DNA of 64,000 nucleotides from SIG437 sp045648985 (GCA_045648985.1 JAZROZ010000027.1:1-64000); one strand, 5' to 3'; counted from the stretch's first letter, positions 24,747 to 34,800 are shown. The notes: generated by a model not told the origin, from the sequence alone. Numbers and translations are program-made.

Positions 24747-26537
24747 CTATTCTTCGTTTGGAGCTTCAGATTTAATATAAAGCTCTTTAAGTTGTTTCAT
24801 ATCAACATTGCCAGGTGCTTCTGTCATAATTTCAGATGCATCCTTTACTTTTGGGAATGCGATTACGTCTCTGATTGAATCACGGCCTGCAAGAAGCATT
24901 ATAAATCTGTCAAGGCCGTATGCCATACCACCGTGAGGAGGTGTTCCGTAACGGAATGCGTTCATTAAGAATCCGAAACGATCCCAAGCTTCTTCTTTAG
25001 TAAAGCCTAAAACTTCAAACATTTTCTGCTGAAGGTCTGTGTTGAATATTCTAATACTGCCGCCACCAAGCTCTGTGCCGTTTAATATGATATCGTATGC
25101 TTTAGCACGAACTTTTGATGGGTCGGTGTCTAAAAGCTCTAAATCTTCATCCATAGGACTTGTGAACGGATGGTGTTTAGCGACGTAACGGTTCTCTTCA
25201 TCATCATATTCTAAAAGTGGAAATTCTGTAACCCATAAAAGATCAAATGTGTCTTTTTCAATGAGTTCAAAACGTTTAGCAAGCTCTAAACGAAGTGCAC
25301 CGAGTGAATCAAACACTACACTGTCACAGTCGGCAACAATCATAATGATATCGCCAACTTCTGCTTCTGTTTTTGCAAGGATGGCATTTATCTCATCTTC
25401 TGTTAAGAATTTTGTTATTGATGATTTTAATTCGTCTTGGGCAACTGTAATCCAAGCCATACCTTTAGCTTTATAGAGTTTAACAAAATCAACTAATGAG
25501 TCTAAATCTCTTCTTGAGAGCTTAGCACTTCCGCCCTTGCAGTTGATAGCACGAACACTACCACCTTTTCCAACGGCATCAGCAAACACTTTAAAGCCAC
25601 AATTTTTAACTATATCTGAAAGGTCTTTAAGCTCTAAACCAAAACGTGTATCAGGCTTGTCCGAGCCAAATCTTTCCATAGTCTCCCTATATGGAAGTCT
25701 TTTAAATGGTGTCGGAACATCAATATTTAAAACTTCTTTAAATACTTTTTTTATAAAGCCTTCGTTAACTTCAATAACGTCATCAATATTAACAAAAGAC
25801 ATTTCCAAGTCTATCTGCGTAAATTCAGGCTGACGGTCAGCACGCAGGTCTTCGTCACGGAAGCATTTTACAATCTGGAAGTATCTGTCCATTCCTGAGA
25901 GCATCAAAAGCTGTTTGTAAAGCTGTGGGGACTGAGGAAGTGCATAGAATTTACCTGGATGAACACGTGAAGGAACGAGATAATCACGTGCACCTTCGGG
26001 TGTCGATTTTGTGAGCATTGGTGTTTCTATTTCTAAGAAGCCGTTTTCATCATAGTAGTCACGTGCAAGTTTGCAAACTCTATGTCTTAACTCCATAAGA
26101 CGTTGCATATCAGGTCTTCTTAAGTCAAGATAACGATATTTCAATCTTACTTCTTCTCTTACATTACTGTTTTCCTCGATATAAATCGGGGGAGTTTCTG
26201 CTTTGGAAAGAAGTCTTAATTCTGTAGCTTTGATTTCAATTTCACCTGTAGGAACTTTGGGATTGATATTTTCATCAGTACGCCTTACTACATCGCCGCA
26301 AACAGCTACTACATATTCAGTACGAAGCAAGTCAGCTTTTTCAAACATTTCCTTATCGTCTTCACCATTGAAAACAACCTGAACTGTGCCTGAGCGATCT
26401 CGGAGATAAATGAATATAACACCGCCTAAGTTTCTATATACATGAACCCAACCCATAACCGTAACATTGCTTCCGATATCAGTGGGGCGGAGTTCTCCGC
26501 ATTTATGTGTTCTTTTTAATCCTTGAATCGTTTCCAT
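24747..26537 (-). CDS. aspS: Aspartate-tRNA ligase
   Basis: 596 residues, bacterial-type class II synthetase. N-terminal OB-fold anticodon-binding domain (GWVHVYRNLGGVIFIYLRDR), motif 2 with FRDEDLRADRQPEFTQID, the bacterial GAD insertion domain (about 300-410), and motif 3 GLDRFIMLLAGRDSIRDVIAFPK. The start METIQGLKRTH at 26537 has AAAGGGG upstream; the longer open frame into hisS is not used. It follows the hisS stop by 4 bases: a classic hisS-aspS operon. Whether it charges tRNA-Asn too cannot be decided by eye. Confidence 0.97.
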   Translation of the reverse strand: METIQGLKRTHKCGELRPTDIGSNVTVMGWVHVYRNLGGVIFIYLRDRSGTVQVVFNGEDDKEMFEKADLLRTEYVVAVCGDVVRRTDENINPKVPTGEIEIKATELRLLSKAETPPIYIEENSNVREEVRLKYRYLDLRRPDMQRLMELRHRVCKLARDYYDENGFLEIETPMLTKSTPEGARDYLVPSRVHPGKFYALPQSPQLYKQLLMLSGMDRYFQIVKCFRDEDLRADRQPEFTQIDLEMSFVNIDDVIEVNEGFIKKVFKEVLNIDVPTPFKRLPYRETMERFGSDKPDTRFGLELKDLSDIVKNCGFKVFADAVGKGGSVRAINCKGGSAKLSRRDLDSLVDFVKLYKAKGMAWITVAQDELKSSITKFLTEDEINAILAKTEAEVGDIIMIVADCDSVVFDSLGALRLELAKRFELIEKDTFDLLWVTEFPLLEYDDEENRYVAKHHPFTSPMDEDLELLDTDPSKVRAKAYDIILNGTELGGGSIRIFNTDLQQKMFEVLGFTKEEAWDRFGFLMNAFRYGTPPHGGMAYGLDRFIMLLAGRDSIRDVIAFPKVKDASEIMTEAPGNVDMKQLKELYIKSEAPNEE

Positions 26538-26541
26538 AAAT

Positions 26542-27804
26542 TTATCCCCTTTGTGTAAAAAACTCGGCCGCACTAGAAAGATTAATTTCTGTCTGCTCGC
26601 CTGTAGCCATATTCTTTATATTTGCTTTATTGTTGTTTATTTCGTCATCGCCTAAAACCATTGTATATTTGGCCCCGATTTTATCAGCATATTTCATTTG
26701 CGCCTTGACACTTCTGCGCAAATAGTCACGTTCTGCTGCAACACCTGCTTTTCTCAACTCTGCCACGAGAGTCTGAACATAGAAATCTGCGGCCTGGCCG
26801 ATGTTTGCAATAAATACATCGGGTGTTTCGTCATTTTCTATCTCTATGTTTAAATTGTCAAGAAGAAGCATAAGTCTTTCCATACCTAAGCCGAAGCCTA
26901 CACCCGCCATTTCAGGACCGCCAAGAGAGGAAACAAGACCGTTATATCTGCCACCGCCGCAAACTGTGCCCTGAGCTCCGATGTTTTTTGAAACTATTTC
27001 AAATACTGTTTTTGTATAGTAGTCAAGACCTCTTACGATTGTTCCGTCAACGTTATATTTAATTCCCATTTTATCGAGATAATTCTTAAGCTTTTCAAAA
27101 TGCTCATTACAATCATCGCAGATGTGGTCTAAAAGGATTGGAGCTTTATAATAAATCTCTTTACAATCGGCACTCTTACAGTCAAGAATTCTGAGCGGAT
27201 TTTTCTCATATCTTGTGCGACACGTTTCGCATAATTCATCTAAGTGCGGACGGAAAAAGTCGCGGAGTATTTCGTTATATTTATGTCGGCACTGGGGACA
27301 GCCTATACTGTTTATGTTAAGCTCAATACCGCCTACACCGAGCGCATCGAATACGCCCAAGGCAAGAGAGATAACCTCTGCGTCAATTGCCGGTTCCATC
27401 GCTCCAAAAACCTCAACACCAAACTGATGGAAAGCACGAAGTCTGCCTGCCTGAGGCTTTTCATACCTAAAGCAAGGAGTGATATAGTAAAGCTTGGAAG
27501 GTTGGGGTCCTGCGTAGAGAGAATTTTCTATAAAGCTTCTTACAACAGGTGATGTGCCCTCAGGCTTTAGTGTAATGCTCCTGTCTCCCTTATCATTAAA
27601 TGTGTACATTTCTTTTTGAACAACATCAGTTGTTTCGCCTACTCCATGAGTAAAAAGCTCCGTGTGCTCAAACATGGGAGTTCTTATTTCATGGTATGCA
27701 AATTTTCGGCAAAGGTCGCGCATTATTTTTTCAACCTTGTGCCACTTATATATATCACCGGGCAAAATATCATGTGTGCCTCTTGGTGCCTTTACTATCT
27801 GCAT
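26542..27804 (-). CDS. hisS: Histidine-tRNA ligase
   Basis: 420 residues. Class II synthetase with motif 1 around RTPMFEHTELF, motif 2 CFRYEKPQAGRLRAFHQFGVE (quoted in part), and the His-specific GRYNGLV and GLDYYTKTVFE. Residues about 180-255 carry eight cysteines (IGCPQCR, CETC, CKSADC, CDDC), suggesting the zinc-binding insertion seen in many Firmicute HisRS. The ATG at 27804 is chosen because GAGGTAAAAGCT precedes it and homologues start at QIVKAPRGTHD. Confidence 0.97.
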   Translation of the reverse strand: MQIVKAPRGTHDILPGDIYKWHKVEKIMRDLCRKFAYHEIRTPMFEHTELFTHGVGETTDVVQKEMYTFNDKGDRSITLKPEGTSPVVRSFIENSLYAGPQPSKLYYITPCFRYEKPQAGRLRAFHQFGVEVFGAMEPAIDAEVISLALGVFDALGVGGIELNINSIGCPQCRHKYNEILRDFFRPHLDELCETCRTRYEKNPLRILDCKSADCKEIYYKAPILLDHICDDCNEHFEKLKNYLDKMGIKYNVDGTIVRGLDYYTKTVFEIVSKNIGAQGTVCGGGRYNGLVSSLGGPEMAGVGFGLGMERLMLLLDNLNIEIENDETPDVFIANIGQAADFYVQTLVAELRKAGVAAERDYLRRSVKAQMKYADKIGAKYTMVLGDDEINNNKANIKNMATGEQTEINLSSAAEFFTQRG

Positions 27805-27841
27805 AGCTTTTACCTCTTTTCCAAGTATGGATATAAAAAAT

Positions 27842-27870
27842 ATTATAACATAATTTATATGAAAAATCAA
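27842..27870 (-). promoter_or_regulatory. Sigma-A promoter of hisS-aspS
   Basis: TTGATT, 17 bases, TATAAT with extended -10 TGT on the minus strand. The leader is only about 35 bases, so there is no room for a T-box. Confidence 0.75.
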
Positions 27871-27897
27871 CAAAAAAAGAACTGCAATATAAGAAAT

Positions 27898-27932
27898 TTA
27901 AAAGGATGAAAAGTTACGCTTTCCATCCTTTT
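27898..27932 (-). terminator. Terminator after the phoH-ybeY-membrane protein operon
   Basis: A 14-bp stem (AAAAGGATGGAAAG / CTTTTCATCCTTTT) with one G-U pair. T-rich flanks lie on both sides, so it may work in both directions. Confidence 0.7.
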
Positions 27933-27939
27933 AGGTTTT

Positions 27940-28521
27940 TTATGAGTTGAATTTATTTACAATGAAATCTTTTGCTTTAAGAAAATAATCTGCCAAAAAA
28001 ATTCCTTTAGTTCTCAGGTGATATCCAAGCAGCGTGCCTGCTACCGTAATGGCGGGAGATATCAAAAAGAAGATGGGATTTGTTACAGAATCAGGCATAA
28101 AGCCTGTCACGTTGAAAAACAAAAACCTGAAACCGATAGTCAAAACGTCCATCAAATAAACATTGGTAAGTGAGCCTCCCTCTGCCTCGAGAGTGCCTAT
28201 AACAACGTCTTTAGCAGGCAGAATATCGTAATAAAGCAGGGAATAAACTGCCGTTATACATACAAGAGAAATCGCAAGAGGCGAAGCAAGCTCTAAAGCT
28301 TTTTTAACATTTGCTTCGTTTGTACGCATATCTATTTTGGCAGCGAGTGACCCGCGCGAATATAAAAAAGCAAACTGCGTAAGACAAAAAATCAAACTAT
28401 ATATTAAGTGTCCGCATTTGAATTTAAAAAGCCACGAAAAAACCAATAGTCCAAACAGACTAAGCAGAATATTTTTTCCATAGTCTAAAAAGGTTAAAGC
28501 TTTAAGCTTTCTTCTACTCAT
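27940..28521 (-). CDS. Membrane protein of unknown function
   Basis: 193 residues with about five hydrophobic segments (near 14-32, 38-54, 80-98, 125-140, 148-165) and a basic N-terminus (MSRRKLKAL). I do not recognise a family. It starts 6 bases downstream of ybeY. In many Firmicutes this slot holds dgkA (diacylglycerol kinase/undecaprenol kinase) and cdd; this protein has no visible DgkA motif, so position alone should not be used to name it. Confidence 0.7.
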   Translation of the reverse strand: MSRRKLKALTFLDYGKNILLSLFGLLVFSWLFKFKCGHLIYSLIFCLTQFAFLYSRGSLAAKIDMRTNEANVKKALELASPLAISLVCITAVYSLLYYDILPAKDVVIGTLEAEGGSLTNVYLMDVLTIGFRFLFFNVTGFMPDSVTNPIFFLISPAITVAGTLLGYHLRTKGIFLADYFLKAKDFIVNKFNS

Positions 28522-28527
28522 ACTTTA

Positions 28528-29013
28528 TTACCTCATAAGATTAATTTTATTTAAGATTTCTTCCTGCTTTGCAAACATTTTTTCTTCGTCTTCTTTTGAC
28601 GTTTCGTGGTCATAACCTAAAAGGTGAAGCGTTGAATGAACTGTTAAAAAGCCGATTTCTCTCAAAAAAGAATGACCATATTCATTTGACTGCTCATATG
28701 CTCTTTCAAACGAAAGTACAATATCTCCCAAAACAAGAAAATCATCTGAGAAGTCTTCCTCGTAAGGTTCAAAAAATCCATCCATAGCATCAAGCATTGG
28801 AAAAGAAAGCACATCTGTTGGCGAGTCAATATTTCGCGTTTCCGAGTTGATTTCGCGGATAGATGCGTTATCTGTGATTGTCAGACTGACCTCGCAGTCA
28901 TATTCTACATTTTCATTTTCAAGTGTTGCTTCAATACATTTTTTTATTATATCTACGTGCTCGTCTGTTACATCTATTTTACTTTGTTCATTTTCCCAAA
29001 GAAGATTAATCAT
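28528..29013 (-). CDS. ybeY: Endoribonuclease YbeY (rRNA maturation)
   Basis: 161 residues. The metal-binding motif HSTLHLLGYDH (HxxxHxxGxDH) lies near 128-138, and RNIDSPTDVLSFPM is the second conserved block. YbeY takes part in 16S rRNA 3'-end maturation and ribosome quality control. The start MINLLWENEQ at 29013 has CGGAGAG upstream and overlaps the phoH stop by 8 bases; an in-frame upstream start lies wholly inside phoH. phoH-ybeY is a conserved pair. Confidence 0.95.
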   Translation of the reverse strand: MINLLWENEQSKIDVTDEHVDIIKKCIEATLENENVEYDCEVSLTITDNASIREINSETRNIDSPTDVLSFPMLDAMDGFFEPYEEDFSDDFLVLGDIVLSFERAYEQSNEYGHSFLREIGFLTVHSTLHLLGYDHETSKEDEEKMFAKQEEILNKINLMR

Positions 29014-29980
29014 TAGTCTTTTTCTCTCCGCCTTTTTTATTATATTTTTCATAAGCCTGAATAATTTTCTGAACTAACGGATGTCTTACAACATCTTTAT
29101 GTGAGAAATAGCAGAATTCAATATCTTCAATGCCCTGAAGAATTCTTGTTGCTTCTTTAAGTCCTGATTTTTTGCCGTCGGGAAGATCAATCTGCGTTAT
29201 ATCGCCTGTAATTACAGCCTTAGAACCAAAGCCTATACGCGTTAAAAACATTTTCATCTGTTCGGGCGTTGTATTTTGTGCTTCGTCTAAAATTATATAG
29301 GCATTATCAAGTGTTCTTCCGCGCATATATGCAAGCGGTGCAACTTCAATTAATCCTTTTTCAACGTAGCTCTGATAATTTTCCATACCTACCATTTCAA
29401 AAAGTGCATCGTGAAGAGGGCGAAGATACGGGTCAACCTTATCCTGTAAATCGCCCGGCAAAAATCCGAGTTTTTCACCTGCTTCTACCGCGGGACGTGT
29501 TATTATAATTCTTGAAACTTCTTTTTTTCTAAAGGCAGTAATCGCTTTTGCTACGGCAAGATATGTTTTACCTGTACCTGCAGGGCCAATACCGAAAACT
29601 ACGGTGTTTTTGTTCATTGCGCCGATATACAGTTTTTGTCCGATGGTTTTGCTTTTGATAGGCTTTCCCTTTGCAGTTATGCATACACAGTCGCCTGAGA
29701 GCTTTGAAAGGTCAGCTTCTGCTCCATCTTTTACCATATTTATGGTATATAAAACACTTTGTTCTGTTAAAATTTCGCCCCTGTCTATCGTTTCAATCAG
29801 GGATGAAAGCACTTTGTATGCAGGCTCTAAGCCCGATTCCTGTCCTATGATACGAAGTACAGAATCCCTTGCTGAAACTATAACATCGAATTCTTTTTCG
29901 ACTATTTTTGTGTTTTTGTCAAAATTTCCGAAAAGCTTTGAAATGTCCATTCCGGAAACATCTATCGTTCTTTCTGCCAT
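29006..29980 (-). CDS. phoH: PhoH-family ATPase
   Basis: 324 residues. N-terminal KH-like region (about 20-110), then the PhoH P-loop domain with Walker A GPAGTGKTYLAVA, PAVEAGEKLGFLPGDLQDKVDPY (quoted in part) and Walker B YIILDEAQN, plus the sensor VITGDITQIDLP. PhoH proteins are RNA-associated ATPases, probably in RNA metabolism with YbeY. It has its own promoter in the divergent spacer with gyrB. Confidence 0.95.
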   Translation of the reverse strand: MAERTIDVSGMDISKLFGNFDKNTKIVEKEFDVIVSARDSVLRIIGQESGLEPAYKVLSSLIETIDRGEILTEQSVLYTINMVKDGAEADLSKLSGDCVCITAKGKPIKSKTIGQKLYIGAMNKNTVVFGIGPAGTGKTYLAVAKAITAFRKKEVSRIIITRPAVEAGEKLGFLPGDLQDKVDPYLRPLHDALFEMVGMENYQSYVEKGLIEVAPLAYMRGRTLDNAYIILDEAQNTTPEQMKMFLTRIGFGSKAVITGDITQIDLPDGKKSGLKEATRILQGIEDIEFCYFSHKDVVRHPLVQKIIQAYEKYNKKGGEKKTND

Positions 29981-30015
29981 CCTCTGATATCTCCTGAAAA
30001 GTTTGATTTTTACTT

Positions 30016-30044
30016 AGTATATCATATTTAATATTTAATATCAA
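30016..30044 (-). promoter_or_regulatory. Sigma-A promoter of phoH-ybeY
   Basis: TTGATA, 17 bases, TATACT with extended -10 TGA on the minus strand, 36 bases before the phoH start. Confidence 0.7.
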
Positions 30045-30163
30045 TCATAAAAATAATTGTTTTACTTTTTGTTAAAAAATGAAGTAATTGTTTTGTAACA
30101 TAAAAATGCCATTTTTGTAATACACGCACAAAAATATATCTGTAATCTTTTTTATCAAAAATA

Positions 30164-30192
30164 TTGCAATTTATCTAAAAATATGGTATAAT
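30164..30192 (+). promoter_or_regulatory. Sigma-A promoter of gyrB-gyrA
   Basis: TTGCAA, 17 bases, TATAAT with extended -10 TGG, 58 bases before the gyrB ATG. Confidence 0.75.
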
Positions 30193-30249
30193 TAATTATA
30201 AATATATTTTTGAACTTTATTCGGCAAACATGCTATTTTGGAGGGTATT

Positions 30250-32199
30250 ATGGATAACAGTGTTGACACAAAAGTAAACACCCAATATGACGAAACTCAA
30301 ATTCAGGTTTTAGAGGGGCTGGAAGCAGTACGAAAACGTCCCGGTATGTATATCGGTTCGACTTCTGCACAAGGTCTTCACCATCTGGTTTATGAAATCG
30401 TTGATAATGCTATAGATGAGGCCTTGGCAGGCTATTGTACAGAGATTGAAGTTACATTAAACGAAGATAATTCTGTTACAGTAAAGGATAACGGACGTGG
30501 TATTCCGCATGGTATTCATCCTAAAATGGGAATATCGACTATTGACGTTGTATTTACTGTGCTTCACGCAGGTGGCAAATTCGGCGGCGGCGGATATAAA
30601 GTATCAGGCGGTCTGCACGGTGTTGGTGCGTCTGTTGTTAATGCGCTTTCTACTCACCTTGAAGTAAAGGTACACGATGGCGAAAAGATATGGTTCCAGA
30701 GTTATAAAAGAGGTGTTCCTGAGGGCGAAGTTCACACGATAGGTGATACTGATAAAACAGGAACAGAAATCACGTTCTGGGCTGACGGAGAAATATTTGA
30801 AGAAACTGTTTTTGATTATAATGTGCTTTTAAAGAGATTGAGAGAGCAGGCTTTCTTAAACGGCGGCTTAAAGATTACGTTTAAAGACGACAGAGAGGAC
30901 AAAAGAGAGGAAGAGCTTCTCTATGAGGGCGGTATTAAAAACTTTGTTTCTTACTTATTCTCTGAAAAGAAAGAAAGAAAAGAGTCTTTAGAAGTTGTAA
31001 ATGAAGATGTTATATATGTAAAAGCAGAAAAAGATGGAAATATGGCTGAAGTTGCTCTCCAGTGGTACACAGGCTATGATGAAAAGACGGAATCTTTTGC
31101 AAACAACATAGCAACAACTGAGGGCGGTATGCACGTTACAGGCTTTAAAGCAGCGCTTAAAAAAGTGTTTGTTGATTACGGCAAGAAATTTAAAATCTTA
31201 AAAGATAATGAAGAGTTAGAGGGCGAAGATATCAGAGAGGGCTTGATTTCCGTTATTTCTGTTAAGTTATCTGAGCCTCAGTTTGAAGGACAGACAAAAA
31301 CAAAGCTTGGAAACTCTATAATGAGAACCTTTGTTGAAACTATGATAAAAGAAAAGCTTGCTGACTATATGGAAGAAAATCCTCAGGTTGCAAGAGCTAT
31401 CTTGGAAAAAGCCTTAATGGCGTCACGTGCAAGAATAGCAGCAAGAAAGGCAAGAGAGGCAAACAGAAAAACTCCGCTTGGTTCAAGCTCGCTTCCTGGT
31501 AAGCTGACAGACTGCATTGTAAAAGACCCGACTAAGACTGAAATATATATTGTCGAGGGTGATTCTGCGGGCGGCTCAGCCAAGAGCGGACGTGACAGTA
31601 AATATCAGGCGATACTCCCACTTTGGGGTAAGATGCTTAACGTTGAAAAAGCAAGAGCTGATAAGGTTTACGGTAACGATAAATTAACACCTGTAATTCA
31701 GGCACTCGGAACAGGTATTGCAGACGAATTCAACATAGAAAAACTGCGTTATGATAAAATCGTAATTATGGCCGATGCCGACGTTGACGGCGCACACATT
31801 CAGACACTTCTGCTCACTTTCTTCTTCAGATTTATGAGACCGCTTATTGAAACAGGGCACGTATATCTTGCAAAACCACCACTTTATAAGCTCTCAAGGG
31901 GCAAAAAATCTTTTGTTGCTTTCAGCGATGAAGAAAGAGATGCAATAAGCGAAGAGTTAAAGGGTGGAGACCCCAATGCTAAGGTTGATATCAGCCGATA
32001 TAAAGGTCTTGGTGAAATGAACCCTGAAGAGCTTTGGGAAACAACTATGGACCCGAAAAACAGAATTCTTCTAAAAGTTACTCTTGATGATGCTCAAAAG
32101 GCTGACGAGATATTCACCATTTTGATGGGTGATGAGGTTGAGCCAAGACGAATCTTCATAGAAGAAAATGCACAGTACGTAACAAATCTTGACGTATAG
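30250..32199 (+). CDS. gyrB: DNA gyrase subunit B
   Basis: 649 residues. GHKL ATPase domain with the catalytic Glu in VYEIVDNAIDEA, DNGRGIPHG and GGLHGVGASVVNALS; the transducer; and the TOPRIM domain with IYIVEGDSAGGSAKSGRD and the DADVDGAHIQTLL metal site. Short Firmicute type without the enterobacterial insertion. The ATG at 30250 is chosen because GGAGGG lies 4 bases upstream; the in-frame TTG at 30238 has no such site. It is co-transcribed with gyrA, away from the usual dnaA-dnaN-recF-gyrB origin cluster. Confidence 0.97.
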   Translation: MDNSVDTKVNTQYDETQIQVLEGLEAVRKRPGMYIGSTSAQGLHHLVYEIVDNAIDEALAGYCTEIEVTLNEDNSVTVKDNGRGIPHGIHPKMGISTIDVVFTVLHAGGKFGGGGYKVSGGLHGVGASVVNALSTHLEVKVHDGEKIWFQSYKRGVPEGEVHTIGDTDKTGTEITFWADGEIFEETVFDYNVLLKRLREQAFLNGGLKITFKDDREDKREEELLYEGGIKNFVSYLFSEKKERKESLEVVNEDVIYVKAEKDGNMAEVALQWYTGYDEKTESFANNIATTEGGMHVTGFKAALKKVFVDYGKKFKILKDNEELEGEDIREGLISVISVKLSEPQFEGQTKTKLGNSIMRTFVETMIKEKLADYMEENPQVARAILEKALMASRARIAARKAREANRKTPLGSSSLPGKLTDCIVKDPTKTEIYIVEGDSAGGSAKSGRDSKYQAILPLWGKMLNVEKARADKVYGNDKLTPVIQALGTGIADEFNIEKLRYDKIVIMADADVDGAHIQTLLLTFFFRFMRPLIETGHVYLAKPPLYKLSRGKKSFVAFSDEERDAISEELKGGDPNAKVDISRYKGLGEMNPEELWETTMDPKNRILLKVTLDDAQKADEIFTILMGDEVEPRRIFIEENAQYVTNLDV

Positions 32200-32215
32200 A
32201 CGAGGTGAAAAGAAA

Positions 32216-34756
32216 ATGGCTAAAAATAAAAAATATGAAGATTCTCATTTTGAAGAATATTTAGAAACACAGAAAATAGTTGATATTGATATTGAAAAAA
32301 GAATGCGTGAGGCATTTATCGATTATGCGATGAGTGTTATTGTAAGCCGTGCGCTTCCTGATGTAAGGGACGGCTTAAAGCCTGTTCACAGACGTATTCT
32401 CTATTCGATGTATGAAGAACATTTAACACATGATAAGCCGTTCTTTAAATCGGCTACCACAGTTGGTAACGTTATCGGTAGATATCATCCACACGGCGAT
32501 GCATCAGTTTATGATGCTATGGTCCGCTTAGCTCAGGATTTCTCTATGAGATATATGTTAATAGACGGTCACGGTAACTTCGGTAGTGTTGACGGCGACC
32601 CGCCTGCTGCATACCGTTATACTGAGGCAAGAATGAGTAAGCTTGCTAATGTAATGCTTGAAAATATTGATAAAAATACAGTTGACTTTTTGCCTAACTT
32701 TGATGAAAAAAGAGTTGAGCCGACTGTACTTCCTACAAGAATACCGACACTTTTAATTAATGGTAGCTCAGGTATTGCCGTTGGTATGGCTACAAATATT
32801 CCGCCACATAACTTAACAGAAGTTTTAGACGGCGTAATTGCGAAAATTGATAATCCTGAAATCACTCTAGATGAGATGATGGAATACATCAAAGCTCCTG
32901 ATTTCCCGACAGGTGCATCAATTATGGGGAAAAGAGGAATCCGCAGTGCTTATGAAACAGGTCGCGGAAAAATTATTGTAAGAGCTAAAACACAGATAGA
33001 AGAACACAGTGACGGCACTTCATCAATTATCATCACAGAGCTTCCGTATCAGGTTAACAAAAAGATGCTTGTTGAATCAATTGCAGAGCTTGTTAAGGAT
33101 AAGAGAATTGAGGGTTTATCTGATATTGATGACCATTCCTCTGACCGTATAGGAATCCGTGTTGATATTTCATTAAAACGTGATGCTAATCCGCACGTTG
33201 TTCTAAATCAGCTCTATAAATTTACAAGACTTCAGGACAGCTTCTCTGTAAATCTTCTTGCAATCCATGACGGCAGACCGAAAACTATGGGTTTAATGGA
33301 AGTTCTTGACCATTTCATAAATTTCCAGGAAGAAATAGTTACACGCAGAGTACGATTTGATTTAGAAAAAGCTGAAGCAAGAATGCATATCTTAGAGGGA
33401 TTAAGAATTGCTTTAGCAAACATTGATGAAATCATCAAGGTAATAAGAGAGTCATACGACGATGCTAAAGAAAGACTTATGGAAAAGTTTGCTATGTCTG
33501 ATATTCAGGCGCAGAGTGTTTTAGATATGCGCTTAGCACAGCTCCAGAGATTAAATGGTGAGAAAATCGAAACAGAATATACAGAGCTCGCTGAAAAAAT
33601 CAAGGAATATAACGTATTACTTTCTGATAAGAGCAAGCTGATGGAACTCATCAAAGAGGAATTAACAGAAATCAGAGATAAATACGGCGATGAAAGAAAG
33701 ACAGAGCTACTCGATTCAGAAGATGAAATTGATATTGAAGATTTAATTGAAGAAGAAGACGTTGTTATCACACTCACCCACTTTGGTTATATCAAGAGAT
33801 TACCTGTTGACACATACAGAGCTCAGCACAGAGGCGGCAAGGGAATACTTGGTATGACAACAAGGGAAGAAGATTTTGTTGAAAAGCTGTTTGTAACTTC
33901 AACGCACAATCATATTCTTTTCTTCACATCAAAGGGAAGAATGTATCGCATGAAAGCATATCAGGTTCCTGAAACAGGCAGACACGCAAAGGGTACTGCA
34001 ATCGTAAATCTCTTGCAGCTTGACCAGGATGAAAAGGTTACAGCAACAATCTGCGTAAAAGAGTTTGAGGAGGGAAAATATCTCTTCTTCGGCACAAAAA
34101 AAGGTGTTGTTAAAAAGACTGATTTTATGCTTTATGATACATCAAGAAAAGGCGGTATAGCGGCAATTGTTCTTGATGATGACGATGAGCTTATCAATGT
34201 TGAGCTTACAGACGGCACAAATGATATTATACTTTCAACCTATAATGGTATGTGTATCCGCTTTAGCGAAGAAGATGTACGTCCGATGGGCAGAGTTTCG
34301 CACGGTGTTCGTGGTATTAAGCTTGCATCTTCAAGTGATTATGTAGTTGGTATGGGCATGGCAAAAGAAGACGGAGAGCTTTTATGCGTAACAGAAAAAG
34401 GTTACGGTAAAAAGACACCTCTTACTGAATATAAGACTCAGACTCGTGGCGGTAAAGGTGTTAATAACTACAGAATTTCCGATGCTACAGGCAAAATAGC
34501 AGGTATTCAGGTTGTTACAGAAAGCGATGACGTTATGATGATTACATCTGACGGAACTGTTATAAGAATGAAGACCCGCGAGATAAGCAGTATTGGAAGA
34601 CTTACAAAGGGTGTAAGACTTATGCGATTAGCTGACGATGTAACTGTTGTGAGTATGGCTCGTACTGATGAAGAGCAGGAAGAAACCCCCGAAAACGAAA
34701 GTACGGAAAATGTGGAAGCAGTTGAGACGGTTGAAACAGCGCAAACAGAAGAATAA
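32216..34756 (+). CDS. gyrA: DNA gyrase subunit A
   Basis: 846 residues. The catalytic Tyr lies in the AAYRYTEARM region; the quinolone-determining region reads GRYHPHGDASVYDAMVRL. Six beta-pinwheel repeats follow, with the GyrA-box type motif QHRGGKG near 540 that marks gyrase rather than topoisomerase IV. At the position of E. coli Ser83 there is Ala, and Ala84 is Ser. The C-terminal tail is acidic. The ATG at 32216 with GAGGTGAAAAGA upstream is preferred to the in-frame upstream codon overlapping gyrB. Confidence 0.97.
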   Translation: MAKNKKYEDSHFEEYLETQKIVDIDIEKRMREAFIDYAMSVIVSRALPDVRDGLKPVHRRILYSMYEEHLTHDKPFFKSATTVGNVIGRYHPHGDASVYDAMVRLAQDFSMRYMLIDGHGNFGSVDGDPPAAYRYTEARMSKLANVMLENIDKNTVDFLPNFDEKRVEPTVLPTRIPTLLINGSSGIAVGMATNIPPHNLTEVLDGVIAKIDNPEITLDEMMEYIKAPDFPTGASIMGKRGIRSAYETGRGKIIVRAKTQIEEHSDGTSSIIITELPYQVNKKMLVESIAELVKDKRIEGLSDIDDHSSDRIGIRVDISLKRDANPHVVLNQLYKFTRLQDSFSVNLLAIHDGRPKTMGLMEVLDHFINFQEEIVTRRVRFDLEKAEARMHILEGLRIALANIDEIIKVIRESYDDAKERLMEKFAMSDIQAQSVLDMRLAQLQRLNGEKIETEYTELAEKIKEYNVLLSDKSKLMELIKEELTEIRDKYGDERKTELLDSEDEIDIEDLIEEEDVVITLTHFGYIKRLPVDTYRAQHRGGKGILGMTTREEDFVEKLFVTSTHNHILFFTSKGRMYRMKAYQVPETGRHAKGTAIVNLLQLDQDEKVTATICVKEFEEGKYLFFGTKKGVVKKTDFMLYDTSRKGGIAAIVLDDDDELINVELTDGTNDIILSTYNGMCIRFSEEDVRPMGRVSHGVRGIKLASSSDYVVGMGMAKEDGELLCVTEKGYGKKTPLTEYKTQTRGGKGVNNYRISDATGKIAGIQVVTESDDVMMITSDGTVIRMKTREISSIGRLTKGVRLMRLADDVTVVSMARTDEEQEETPENESTENVEAVETVETAQTEE

Positions 34757-34768
34757 GATAAAGGTAAA

Positions 34769-34800
34769 GGGTCCCGAAAATTGTTTTCGGGACTCTTTTT
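34769..34800 (+). terminator. Terminator of gyrB-gyrA
   Basis: Stem GGGTCCCGAAAA / TTTTCGGGACTC with a short loop and a T-run. Confidence 0.9.

Noticed and set aside
27805..27897. T-box leader before hisS
   Set aside because: The promoter leaves a leader of about 35 bases and there is no T-box sequence.
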